NCBI GenBank assembly: GCA_036388295.1
Contig: DASVSC010000086.1
Coordinates: 1 to 8,130 of the forward strand
From: RYN-431 sp036388295
GTDB taxonomy: Bacteria; Planctomycetota; Phycisphaerae; Tepidisphaerales; Tepidisphaeraceae
Reading direction: 5' to 3'
DNA: 8,130 bases
The translations under genes were made by a program, and so were the position numbers. Below the pieces are notes generated by a model, which was given only the letters and a program-made list of their open reading frames with translations, made no database searches and was not told where the DNA came from. Below are positions 1-5,980 of this stretch, in pieces (position 1 is the first letter of the stretch; the number at the start of each line of letters is the position of its first letter).

Positions 1-80
1 TGCCGCGGCGAAAACAGCCGCAGCATCTCCGGCGAGGCGTTGCGCGAAACCAGGGGCGATTCGTACGTGTCGACGGGCAT
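1..80 (-). CDS. purB: Adenylosuccinate lyase, N-terminal fragment (cut by window edge)
   Basis: Read on the minus strand from an ATG at 80-78, the frame stays open to the window edge and gives 26 residues, beginning MPVDTYESPLVSRNASPEM and continuing LRLFSPR. The YESPL-(x)SR-x-AS-x-EM pattern followed by LxxLFSP is the characteristic start of adenylosuccinate lyase, a cytoplasmic fumarase-superfamily enzyme. It splits SAICAR and adenylosuccinate with release of fumarate in purine synthesis. In the family this stretch is followed by a (K/R)FxTWRxLW motif, which lies outside the window. No clear Shine-Dalgarno precedes the ATG. The gene is separated from the next minus-strand gene by a palindromic repeat. 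The call rests only on the N-terminal pattern; the catalytic residues are not visible. Confidence 0.82.
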   Translation of the reverse strand, partial: MPVDTYESPLVSRNASPEMLRLFSPR

Positions 81-167
81 AAGCCGGCGAGTCTAGAGCG
101 CGGCGTTCAGTTGTCCAAAGCCCATGATTGATGACGTCCGAGCAAGGCGTCTAGGCGCATTGAGTAA

Positions 168-286
168 GCCGCAGATGAACGCGGATAAACGCAGATTGTT
201 GTAAGCAAAGATGAAGGCGTTCGTGCACGGTTGCCGACACGTTTTGCACCTTTTCTTATCCGCGTTCATCTGCGTCCATCTGCGGC
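168..286. repeat. Inverted repeat element built from 10-bp units (copy A)
   Basis: The left arm (168-196) starts GCCGCAGATGAACGCGGAT and continues with AAACGCAGAT. The right arm (256-286), read on the minus strand, starts GCCGCAGATGGACGCAGAT and continues with GAACGCGGAT. The arms are therefore inverted copies made of near-identical 10-bp units (GCAGATGAAC, GCGGATAAAC), with small substitutions between units. The roughly 60-bp centre is unrelated apart from a short GTGCA/TGCAC pairing at 228-232 and 245-249. The element lies between the starts of purB and the 3' end of the exported-protein gene. The same arm sequence recurs at 4938-5107. Open frames running through it (for example minus 290-93) are repeat-derived and probably not genes. 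It could fold as a long stem in RNA from either strand and act as a terminator or mRNA 3' end, which is inference. Confidence 0.85.
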
Positions 287-300
287 TCATTCCGCTTGCC

Positions 301-1371
301 TTACTCGCTAAAAGTCAGCCGAAACACTTCGCCGCTCATCGCGTCATAGGCAATCACGTCGCCCGTCAGGGGCTCGACGCACCAGGCGGTGATGCGCAGG
401 GCGTGCACAGGAAACCCCGGCCGCACGTCGATGGCGTCGCTTTCGATCACGCGTTCGGTCGCACCGTCGCTGATCACCAGCGCGGGATAGCGCACGGCCT
501 CTTCCGCGGCGGTGGCGCTCGGGGGCGGCTTGGGGAAGAACTGCAACACGCGCGACGTCCCGCGGCCCAGCGTCAGCGGCGGGGCGGTCGGCCGGGGCCG
601 GTCTTCGGACAGCGTCACCAGCGGCGAGGCCCGACCGAAGGCGTCCACGCGCCAGCTTTCGCCGGTCGTCGGCCGGAACAGATCCAAGCCGCCGTCGGCC
701 CGCCCGGTCCAGCGGTCGCCCGGGTCGATCCCGATCGCCTGGCCGTCCACCGTCACGCGCTCGAACGGCCGCCCCAACCGCGGCGTACCGGCCAAGAACT
801 GTGCCACATCGAACCGGCAGAACGCCGTCTGGTCCGGGTGGCGCAGGATCAGCCACACGTCACCGCCCGCTCCGACCATCTGCACGTCCGCCAGCGCCAA
901 CAGCGTCCCCATGCCCGAGGCCCGCTCGACGGTCGCGGTGTCAATCACCCGCCGCGGCTCACCCGCCCCCGCCCCGGCCGCCACGCGGTAAATCCCGCCA
1001 ACGCTGCTGCGGCCGGTGGCGGCCACGTAGAGCAGCAAGTCGTCGCGTCCGAGCGGCGCGACGGCCCGTAGCTCGCCGCCAACAGGCACGCTTGGCGAAA
1101 CCACCGCACTCCGTCCGGAGGTCAAAATGTGCAGTGGCTGGTCCGCCTTTGTGTCAGGCTGGAAGGCGTACACGACATTACGCGACGGCAGCAATTCGGT
1201 CCCGTGGCCGGCACGCGACGCGGCTATGTTACGAAGCGTCGCCTTTGGTGAAACGGCTTCGACTTGTGCCATGCAGAAGGCCGCCCCGAGCAGGAAGGTG
1301 CCCACAGCGGCATACAGCGCAAGATCACCTGTCACAGTACGACGAGCCGGCGACGGTACCTGAATTGGCAT
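301..1371 (-). CDS. Exported protein of unknown function
   Basis: The product is 356 residues. I do not recognise a family. The frame is open upstream to 1515, but the ATG at 1371 is preferred. It has an AGGA at 1380-1383 with an 8-nt spacer, avoids overlapping the upstream pilin gene, and places a typical export signal at the N-terminus: PSPARR followed by a hydrophobic stretch of about 20 residues (LALYAAVGTFLLGAAFCMA). A Sec signal peptide with cleavage near residue 40 or a single N-terminal membrane anchor both fit. The cysteine context (AAFC) is a poor lipobox. The rest is rich in short beta-strand-like segments, glycines and aspartates (DLLLYVAATGRSSVGGIYRV, DVWLILRHPDQTAFCRFDV), suggesting a mostly-beta, perhaps propeller-like, extracytoplasmic domain; this is a guess from texture. 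It lies 83 bp downstream of the pseudopilin gene, with a perfect hairpin between them, so it may be a partly uncoupled third gene of that cluster. Confidence 0.7.
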   Translation of the reverse strand: MPIQVPSPARRTVTGDLALYAAVGTFLLGAAFCMAQVEAVSPKATLRNIAASRAGHGTELLPSRNVVYAFQPDTKADQPLHILTSGRSAVVSPSVPVGGELRAVAPLGRDDLLLYVAATGRSSVGGIYRVAAGAGAGEPRRVIDTATVERASGMGTLLALADVQMVGAGGDVWLILRHPDQTAFCRFDVAQFLAGTPRLGRPFERVTVDGQAIGIDPGDRWTGRADGGLDLFRPTTGESWRVDAFGRASPLVTLSEDRPRPTAPPLTLGRGTSRVLQFFPKPPPSATAAEEAVRYPALVISDGATERVIESDAIDVRPGFPVHALRITAWCVEPLTGDVIAYDAMSGEVFRLTFSE

Positions 1372-1379
1372 GAGCCGGA

Positions 1380-1383
1380 TCCT
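1380..1383 (-). promoter_or_regulatory. Ribosome binding site deciding the start at 1371
   Basis: On the minus strand AGGA lies 8 nt before the ATG at 1371. No comparable site supports the longer frame that begins at 1515 inside the pilin gene. Confidence 0.55.
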
Positions 1384-1400
1384 GAGGAAATACTCAACGT

Positions 1401-1430
1401 CAGCGGCACCCGTCGAAACGGGTGCCGCTG
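1401..1430 (-). terminator. Perfect 13-bp hairpin after the pseudopilin gene
   Basis: CAGCGGCACCCGT (1401-1413) and ACGGGTGCCGCTG (1418-1430) are exact inverted copies around a 4-base loop, which reads TTCG on the minus strand. The stem is very GC-rich and sits 24 bp past the pseudopilin stop codon and 29 bp before the next gene's ATG. After the stem the minus strand reads ACGTTGAGTATTT, which is not a strong U-tract. It is therefore either a weak intrinsic terminator, a 3'-end stabilising stem for the pilin mRNA, or an attenuator lowering expression of the next gene. Confidence 0.6.
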
Positions 1431-1454
1431 GTCGTTCACGCGCCTGTAACGAGT

Positions 1455-2531
1455 TCAATTCGCGGTTTGCATTCCGGAGTTGCGCATACCGAACTTGGCG
1501 ATAGTGTCCGGCCAAAGGCTTGCGGCATCATAGACCGTGCCGGTGGGCATCCACAATTCGGGTCGAGACATATCAAGATCGTTCATCGCTTCGACATGCC
1601 CGTCCCAAAATGCGACATTCATCACATAAGCGCCCGCTGCACCGCCGGCGGTTTTCCGCCCGTGCCGCCACCCGAGCAAGCGCGGATCGGTGCCAACGGT
1701 CGAACCGTTGCCCGGCGCGAAGCCACGCCATAGCGCACGCGTTTGATTCGTCCATGCGCCCTGATCGGCGTACATGCCGCCGCTACCTCCTGTAATGTTG
1801 TTGTCGTAGGTAGGCAAGGCATCGCCGCGGGCCGAGCGCGAGCCGTCGGAGAATGAGATCTTCTGCGACGCATTCCGAATTTTTGCCAATTTTGGCGCGT
1901 AATCGCGCGGGACGTCCAACGTGGTGGGGGTGCCGCCCATCCGGAACCTGAAACTGGTGTCGCTGACTGTGCTGGGGCGGCGTATCGTTGAACTGATAAA
2001 GGTGAACACTTGCGCCATCATGTAGGACGGATAAGGTTGAACCTGCCACGAGGTGCTGCCGCCACTTGCAAAATGAGTCATCGCAACATCGCCGCGATTG
2101 TCAGGGCATTGGAAAACCCCCGTCGCCTGAAGTTGTTCAAAGCGTTTGCGACGTTCAATGTTCAACGCACCGCGTTCGAACTTTACGCCAAGCAGCGAAG
2201 CAATAGGGCTGTGCCAATCATTGATAGAAACAAGATCTGGCGCGTTATTCTCGCTATACACGCCTACCGGCGTGCTGAACGCGCCGTTGGTCATGAAGTG
2301 ATTGGCGGTGGTATTCGGCGAGCCCGGTATAAAATCGTTGTTCTGAGAAGCATACAAGACAATCCCTTGCATGATCGATCGAAGGTTGGCGGAACACTTG
2401 ATCGCGCTAGCAGCGGCACGCGCCTTGCCTAATGCCGGCAACAAAATGGAGATGAGCAGGGCGATGATGCCAATGACTACTAGAAGTTCGACAAGTGTAA
2501 AACCGGTACGTCGTGTGAGGCGGTACTGCAT
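1455..2531 (-). CDS. Type II/IV pseudopilin-like protein with prepilin leader
   Basis: The product is 358 residues. The N-terminus is a class III prepilin signal: a short basic leader (MQYRLTRRTG) cut after G10, then FTLVELLVVIGIIALLISIL with the conserved Glu at +5 of the mature protein (E15) and a hydrophobic helix that anchors the subunit in the inner membrane and packs into a pseudopilus. The following LPALGKARAAASAIKCSAN stretch and the C-terminal FWDGHVEAM (about residues 308-316) are typical of the large planctomycete family of prepilin-like proteins (DUF1559-type), many copies of which occur per genome. A TTG in frame lies at 2537, but AAGGA at 2538-2542 is 6 nt from the ATG at 2531 and directly abuts the TTG, so the ATG is chosen. 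It begins 30 bp after the CxxC membrane protein gene and probably shares its transcript. The actual role of this family (secretion, surface structure, DNA uptake) is unsettled, and no prepilin peptidase, ATPase or secretin gene is in the window. Confidence 0.9.
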   Translation of the reverse strand: MQYRLTRRTGFTLVELLVVIGIIALLISILLPALGKARAAASAIKCSANLRSIMQGIVLYASQNNDFIPGSPNTTANHFMTNGAFSTPVGVYSENNAPDLVSINDWHSPIASLLGVKFERGALNIERRKRFEQLQATGVFQCPDNRGDVAMTHFASGGSTSWQVQPYPSYMMAQVFTFISSTIRRPSTVSDTSFRFRMGGTPTTLDVPRDYAPKLAKIRNASQKISFSDGSRSARGDALPTYDNNITGGSGGMYADQGAWTNQTRALWRGFAPGNGSTVGTDPRLLGWRHGRKTAGGAAGAYVMNVAFWDGHVEAMNDLDMSRPELWMPTGTVYDAASLWPDTIAKFGMRNSGMQTAN

Positions 2532-2537
2532 AATCAA

Positions 2538-2542
2538 TCCTT
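2538..2542 (-). promoter_or_regulatory. Ribosome binding site of the pseudopilin gene
   Basis: AAGGA on the minus strand with a 6-nt spacer to the ATG at 2531. It rules against the TTG at 2537, which would leave no spacer. Confidence 0.65.
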
Positions 2543-2561
2543 AATAGTGCGACAAAAAGTT

Positions 2562-3011
2562 TCAGCGTGAGCGTTGTTTGAACTCGGCTGCCGTCGGAGG
2601 CGCCGTCACACCCGGACCGGGGGACGGGTTAAGGCCGACCACAAGGCGGCCGCAGTCCGGGCAGAAGGTGGGGCCACGTTGGCCAATGCGTTCTTTGACC
2701 AGCACATATGTCGGCTCAGTCTTCGGCTTACCGTCTTTGGTCCAGTAGCAGGCGTCCGCCTCGTAGCCGGTGTTCTTCCCGCTGAAAGGAGACTTCACCG
2801 GCAATGAGTCACCGATCTTGATGGTGTAGTTGAAGGATTTGCCCGTTTCGGCGTCAATGAACACGCGGTCGGAACTCAAGCGCCCTGCTTCTGAACTGCC
2901 GCCAAGGCTTACTACCGTGTAAATGGCGTAGACGACAGCGAGTGCGACGACAGCCATGCCGATAAACTTTCCGACATTGGTTTCTAGTAATTTTCGAAGC
3001 CGGTCTATCAA
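2562..3011 (-). CDS. Small membrane-anchored protein with a CPDCGR motif
   Basis: The product is 149 residues, of no family I can name. A short basic amphipathic start (MIDRLRKLLETNVGKF) leads into one membrane helix at about residues 18-36 (GMAVVALAVVYAIYTVVSL). The likely extracytoplasmic part contains VFIDAETGKSFNYTIKIGD, a single Cys in DACYWTKDGKP, and a CPDCGR motif at about residues 117-122, the kind of knuckle seen in zinc ribbons. Only one CxxC pair is visible, so metal binding would need the third Cys, other ligands or dimerisation. The C-terminal tail is Pro/Gly-rich (LNPSPGPGVTAPPT). The start used is TTG at 3011, because no ATG lies upstream before an in-frame stop. The ATG at 2957 would remove the basic region before the membrane helix. 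It is followed after 30 bp by the pseudopilin gene, so the two probably work together in the envelope, which is inference from spacing. Confidence 0.75.
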   Translation of the reverse strand: MIDRLRKLLETNVGKFIGMAVVALAVVYAIYTVVSLGGSSEAGRLSSDRVFIDAETGKSFNYTIKIGDSLPVKSPFSGKNTGYEADACYWTKDGKPKTEPTYVLVKERIGQRGPTFCPDCGRLVVGLNPSPGPGVTAPPTAAEFKQRSR

Positions 3012-3375
3012 ATCTAATCCCGTCGTTTCACCTTAAGAGTCCCCATTATTAATGCGCATACGGACAACGTCGCGTGACGTCTTGAACAAAGTTTGCCTAA
3101 AGGTCTAAACTAAAATCGAATGTCTGGCAGAGAAGTTATCGAAGAATCTTGGCCCAACTTCACGGCTGAAGAACAGTGCCTGCAAATGTTGTACCGCTTC
3201 CGGGCGACGGAAATCAAATCTTATCGCCGATCTGTTTTGATTAAATTAAGAACGTTAAGCGACACCCTAGCGAGAAAGAATTCGGGCGGAAATCTTCTGC
3301 CTTGACCAATGTTTCGGCGGCAAATCGTGCGAACTCGGGCTGTGCTTAAATTTAAGACAATATAAATAAGGCTTG
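3012..3375. other. Divergent intergenic region, relatively AT-rich
   Basis: This 364-bp gap separates the minus-strand pilin cluster from the plus-strand desaturase and should hold both promoters. It is visibly more AT-rich than its surroundings (for example 3236-3257 and 3346-3370). A TATAAAT at 3361-3367 looks like a -10 element but is only 8 bp from the desaturase ATG and has no matching -35. On the minus strand AATAAT (3050-3045) resembles a -10, again without a good -35 at standard spacing. A short dyad ACGTC-GCGT-GACGT sits at 3067-3080. I see no riboswitch, tRNA or repeat. The only open frame of note is the doubtful one at 3120-3305. Confidence 0.5.
3120..3305 (+). CDS. Doubtful small ORF, 61 residues
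   Basis: An ATG at 3120 opens a 61-residue frame (starting MSGREVIEESWPNFTAEEQ) that ends with TGA at 3305. The predicted peptide is charged, probably helical, and basic in its second half (RFRATEIKSYRRS). I recognise no family. It has no Shine-Dalgarno at useful distance, and its third codon positions are far less GC-rich than those of the neighbouring genes. It could be a small transcribed orphan gene, a decayed fragment, or simply a chance frame in AT-richer promoter DNA. The last is as likely as not. Confidence 0.2.
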   Translation: MSGREVIEESWPNFTAEEQCLQMLYRFRATEIKSYRRSVLIKLRTLSDTLARKNSGGNLLP

Positions 3376-4983
3376 ATGACCATCAAACGAGCATTAGTGG
3401 TTGGGGGAGGTATTGGCGGGCTGTCAGCTGCTATTCGCTTGCGAGCTGCCGGTGTGTCGGTAACGCTTATCGAGCACGGATCAAAACTAGGCGGGAAATT
3501 AAATCAGTGGGAGGGTCCGCATCGTGAGGACGGTGCGGAGTCGGGCTTTCGCTTCGACACCGGCCCCAGCCTGCTGACGTTGCCACTGGTCTTTGCCGAC
3601 CTGTTCGCGGCGGCGGGGCGGGATATTCGGCAGGCGGTGCCGCTCGTGCGGCTGGACCCGGTGTCGCGGTTCGTCTGGGGGGACGGGACAAAGTTCGAAC
3701 TGCGGGCGGATCGGGCGGCGTTGCTGGACGAAGTTCGGCGGCTGGCGCCGGGCGATGTCGCCGGGTTTGAGCGGTTCCTGGCTTTCGGGCGAAAGGTGTG
3801 GGATTTATCGGGCGAACTGTTCCTCAGCCAGTCGCCCGAGCAGGCTTTGCGCGGCGACGGCACTTTTTCGCCGGGCCGGGCGCTGGCGATGCTGACCGTG
3901 CCGCTGCGCATCGGCATGTTCCGCAAGTACGCCGCCCTTGTTGATAAGCACATTCAAAATCAGCGGTTGCGCGAAGTTTTGTATCAGTACGCCACGTACA
4001 GCGGCGCCAGCCCGTTCCTAGCCCCGGCGACGCTGGCGGTGATTCCGCACGTGGAACTGGACATGGGCGGCTGGTACGTGCCGGGCGGGATGTACACCAT
4101 TGCCAGCGAGCTGGAAAAGCTGGCCCGTGAGCTGGGCGTGGACATTCGGCTGAACACCCCGGTCGCCCGCATTCTGACCGACGGCACGGGCAAGGACCGA
4201 AAAGCGCGCGGCGTCCGCCTTGTCGACGGCACAGAACTGGTGGCCGACGCGGTCGTCTGCAACGCCGACGTCATGTACGCCTACCGCGACCTGATCGTCC
4301 CCGAAGACCGCCCCGGCTGGTCCGACGCCAAGCTGGCCAAAATCGAACCCGGCGGCAGCGGCATGGTCCTGCTGCTGGGCGTGCAGGGCACCTACCCGCA
4401 ACTGGCCCATCACACGAAGTTCATGCCCGACGACTACCGGTCTGATCTGCGGGCCATGTTCGAAACGCGTACTATTCCTGACGACCCGTGCATATACGTC
4501 TGCGCCAGCACCCGCACCGATCCGACGCAGGCCCCGCCCGGCTGCGAGAACCTGTTCGTCCTCTGCTCGGCCCCGCCTTTGGACGGCACGATCGACTGGG
4601 CGATTGAAGGGCCGAAGTACCGCGACCGGGTCGTGGCGACGCTGGAACACAAGTTCGGGCTGACGGATTTGTCGAAGCGCATCGTCGTCGAACGTCGCAT
4701 CACGCCGGCCGACCTGAAGTCGATGTACAACGCCAACGCCGGCAGCATTTACGGCATCAGCAGCAACGGCGTGAAGCAGGCTTTCCTGCGCCCCCCGAAC
4801 CGCGACCGCGACATCAAAGGCCTGTTCTTCGCCGGCGGCGCGACCCACCCCGGCGGCGGGCTGCCGCTGGTGGCGCTGTCGGGCAAAATCGCGGCTGAGT
4901 TGGCGAGCGAATATCTTGCTACGCTCCAAGTCGAGGGGCCGCAGATGAACGCGGATGAACGCGGATCGGACGAAGAGAGCTAG
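3376..4983 (+). CDS. CrtI/CrtD-family carotenoid desaturase (FAD-dependent)
   Basis: The product is 535 residues. An N-terminal FAD-binding motif (VVGGGIGGLSAAIRLRAAG, GxGxxG at residues 10-15, followed by VTLIEHGSKLGGK) and FDTGPSLLTLP are standard for phytoene-desaturase-type oxidoreductases. The C-terminal LFFAGGATHPGGGLP (about 483-497) followed by LVALSG closes the FAD fold. These enzymes add double bonds to carotenoid precursors at the membrane surface. The GGATHPGGGLPLVALSG form is closer to what I remember of CrtD-type (hydroxy/methoxyneurosporene) desaturases than to classical CrtI, so the substrate is uncertain; no crtB or other pigment gene is in view. A TTG in frame lies at 3373, but the ATG at 3376 is preferred, with AAGG at 3368-3371. 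The last codons (4938 to stop) lie inside a dispersed repeat, which gives a tail reading GPQMNADERGSDEES that is foreign to the family, whose members normally end near the ALSGKIAAELA helix. Confidence 0.9.
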   Translation: MTIKRALVVGGGIGGLSAAIRLRAAGVSVTLIEHGSKLGGKLNQWEGPHREDGAESGFRFDTGPSLLTLPLVFADLFAAAGRDIRQAVPLVRLDPVSRFVWGDGTKFELRADRAALLDEVRRLAPGDVAGFERFLAFGRKVWDLSGELFLSQSPEQALRGDGTFSPGRALAMLTVPLRIGMFRKYAALVDKHIQNQRLREVLYQYATYSGASPFLAPATLAVIPHVELDMGGWYVPGGMYTIASELEKLARELGVDIRLNTPVARILTDGTGKDRKARGVRLVDGTELVADAVVCNADVMYAYRDLIVPEDRPGWSDAKLAKIEPGGSGMVLLLGVQGTYPQLAHHTKFMPDDYRSDLRAMFETRTIPDDPCIYVCASTRTDPTQAPPGCENLFVLCSAPPLDGTIDWAIEGPKYRDRVVATLEHKFGLTDLSKRIVVERRITPADLKSMYNANAGSIYGISSNGVKQAFLRPPNRDRDIKGLFFAGGATHPGGGLPLVALSGKIAAELASEYLATLQVEGPQMNADERGSDEES

Positions 4984-5107
4984 GGATGGACGCCGGATGC
5001 ACGCCGCGATGCCAAGAAAAAGAGTGAGGCGTATGTTTTTCACTTTTCTCTTCTCCCTTGGCGACTTGGCGACTTGGCGTTCAATCCGATCCGCGTTCAT
5101 CTGCGGC
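4938..5107. repeat. Inverted repeat element built from 10-bp units (copy B), with nested GCCAAG repeat
   Basis: The left outer arm (4938-4970) is GCCGCAGATGAACGCGGAT, then GAACGCGGAT, then CGGA. The right outer arm (5085-5107), read on the minus strand, is GCCGCAGATGAACGCGGAT followed directly by CGGA. The arms are thus identical except that the left has one extra 10-bp unit. Inside lies a second inverted pair from another family: GCCAAG at 5011-5016 facing CTTGGCGACTTGGCGACTTGGCG-type triplication at 5057-5079, with purine-rich (GAAAAAGAGTGAG, 5015-5028) and pyrimidine-rich (CTTTTCTCTTCTCCC, 5043-5057) flanks that can pair partly. The element covers the 3' end of the desaturase gene and all of the gap up to 11 bp before the glycosylase ATG. 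Its outer arms match those at 168-286. Confidence 0.9.
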
Positions 5108-5118
5108 TAAATTAGATC

Positions 5119-5937
5119 ATGCCCGAAGGCCCCACCCTGCACCGCCTTGCCCGTGATCACACCGCCTGGCTCGGCGGGCAGAAGCTCACGATCACCTCCC
5201 CGCAGGGCCGCTTCGCCGACGCGGCGGAAACGATCAGCGGGAAGAAGCTCATCAAGGCCGAGGCGTGGGGCAAGCATCTGTTCTACGACTTCGCCGGCGA
5301 CCGGGTGCTGCACGTGCACCTGGGCCTGTACGGCAAGTTCCGCGTGTACGAACACGGCCCGAAAGCCGGCCCGCCCGAACCCCGCGGGGCCGTGCGCGTC
5401 CGTATGACTGGCAAGACAGTCACGATCGACTTGAACGGCCCGAACCAATGCGAGGTGATCGACGCCGCGGCCCGCGATGAAATCATCGCCCGTCTCGGCC
5501 CCGACCCGCTGCGTGATGACGCCGACCCGGCCCAGGCATGGCAGCGCATCAAAACCAGCCGCGCCCCGATCGGCCAGCTGCTGATGGACCAGACCGTGAT
5601 CAGCGGCATCGGCAACATCTACCGGGCCGAGGTGCTCTGGCGGCTGAAACTGCACCCGCGCACGCCCGGCCGTGCGGTGACGAAAAAGCAGTTCGACGCC
5701 ATCTGGCGCGACAGCCGCCGCCTGATGCACCGGGCCGTCGAAGAGCAGCACATTGTCACCACCGACCTGCCGCGGCTCGCCCCGTCCTCGTCGAAGCCGC
5801 CACCCGCCGAGCGGTTCAACATCTACATGAACCCGAATTGCCCCCGCTGCGCCACCGGCATAGAGCAGTACACCCTCGCCGGCCGAACGGTGTACGCGTG
5901 CGCCGGGTGTCAGGTGGTGCAGGATGTTGTGGAATGA
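5119..5937 (+). CDS. Fpg/Nei-family DNA glycosylase (endonuclease VIII-like)
   Basis: The product is 272 residues, the usual family size. It starts MPEGPTLHRLA: after Met removal, Pro at 2 is the catalytic amine that forms the Schiff base with the damaged site, and Glu at 3 assists. The PEGPTLHRLA form resembles Nei-type (endonuclease VIII) enzymes rather than MutM (PELPEVE). The conserved Lys is K52 in WGKHLFYDF. The helix-two-turn-helix lies around QLLMDQTVISGIGNIYRAEV. A C-terminal zinc finger is complete (C241, C244, C261, C264), with the hairpin Arg R256 in AGRTVYAC. The enzyme would excise oxidised bases and nick the DNA (base-excision repair). No Shine-Dalgarno is visible before the ATG; the repeat element ends 11 bp upstream, so the gene's own leader may have been replaced or the gene may be read with the desaturase transcript. 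Which oxidised bases it prefers cannot be told here. Confidence 0.92.
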   Translation: MPEGPTLHRLARDHTAWLGGQKLTITSPQGRFADAAETISGKKLIKAEAWGKHLFYDFAGDRVLHVHLGLYGKFRVYEHGPKAGPPEPRGAVRVRMTGKTVTIDLNGPNQCEVIDAAARDEIIARLGPDPLRDDADPAQAWQRIKTSRAPIGQLLMDQTVISGIGNIYRAEVLWRLKLHPRTPGRAVTKKQFDAIWRDSRRLMHRAVEEQHIVTTDLPRLAPSSSKPPPAERFNIYMNPNCPRCATGIEQYTLAGRTVYACAGCQVVQDVVE

Positions 5938-5980
5938 ACGAGGACGCATCGCTCCGCGCGACGAGCGGCTTCGCCAGCTT

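Noticed and set aside
168..286. CRISPR-like array
   Set aside because: The units are 10 bp, contiguous and inverted across a centre, without spacers of regular length.
93..290. Minus-strand 65-codon frame with an MNAD-containing peptide
   Set aside because: Almost all of it is the inverted repeat; the same words give similar peptides in any frame-open copy, as in the desaturase tail.
211..1071. Plus-strand open frame of 286 codons opposite the exported-protein gene
   Set aside because: It lies antisense to a better-supported gene, starts inside the repeat, and gives an Arg/His/Pro/Gly-rich peptide typical of the opposite strand of GC-rich coding DNA.
3302..3367. Promoter for the desaturase from TTGACC (3302-3307) and TATAAAT (3361-3367)
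   Set aside because: The distance between the two boxes is far beyond normal spacing, and no -10 lies 16-18 bp after TTGACC.
4018..5100. Minus-strand open frame of 360 codons opposite the desaturase
   Set aside because: The desaturase has clear family motifs on the plus strand; the antisense product is low-complexity and begins in the repeat arm.
5107..5949. Minus-strand open frame of 280 codons opposite the glycosylase
   Set aside because: A shadow of the plus-strand glycosylase, which has complete catalytic and zinc-finger residues.
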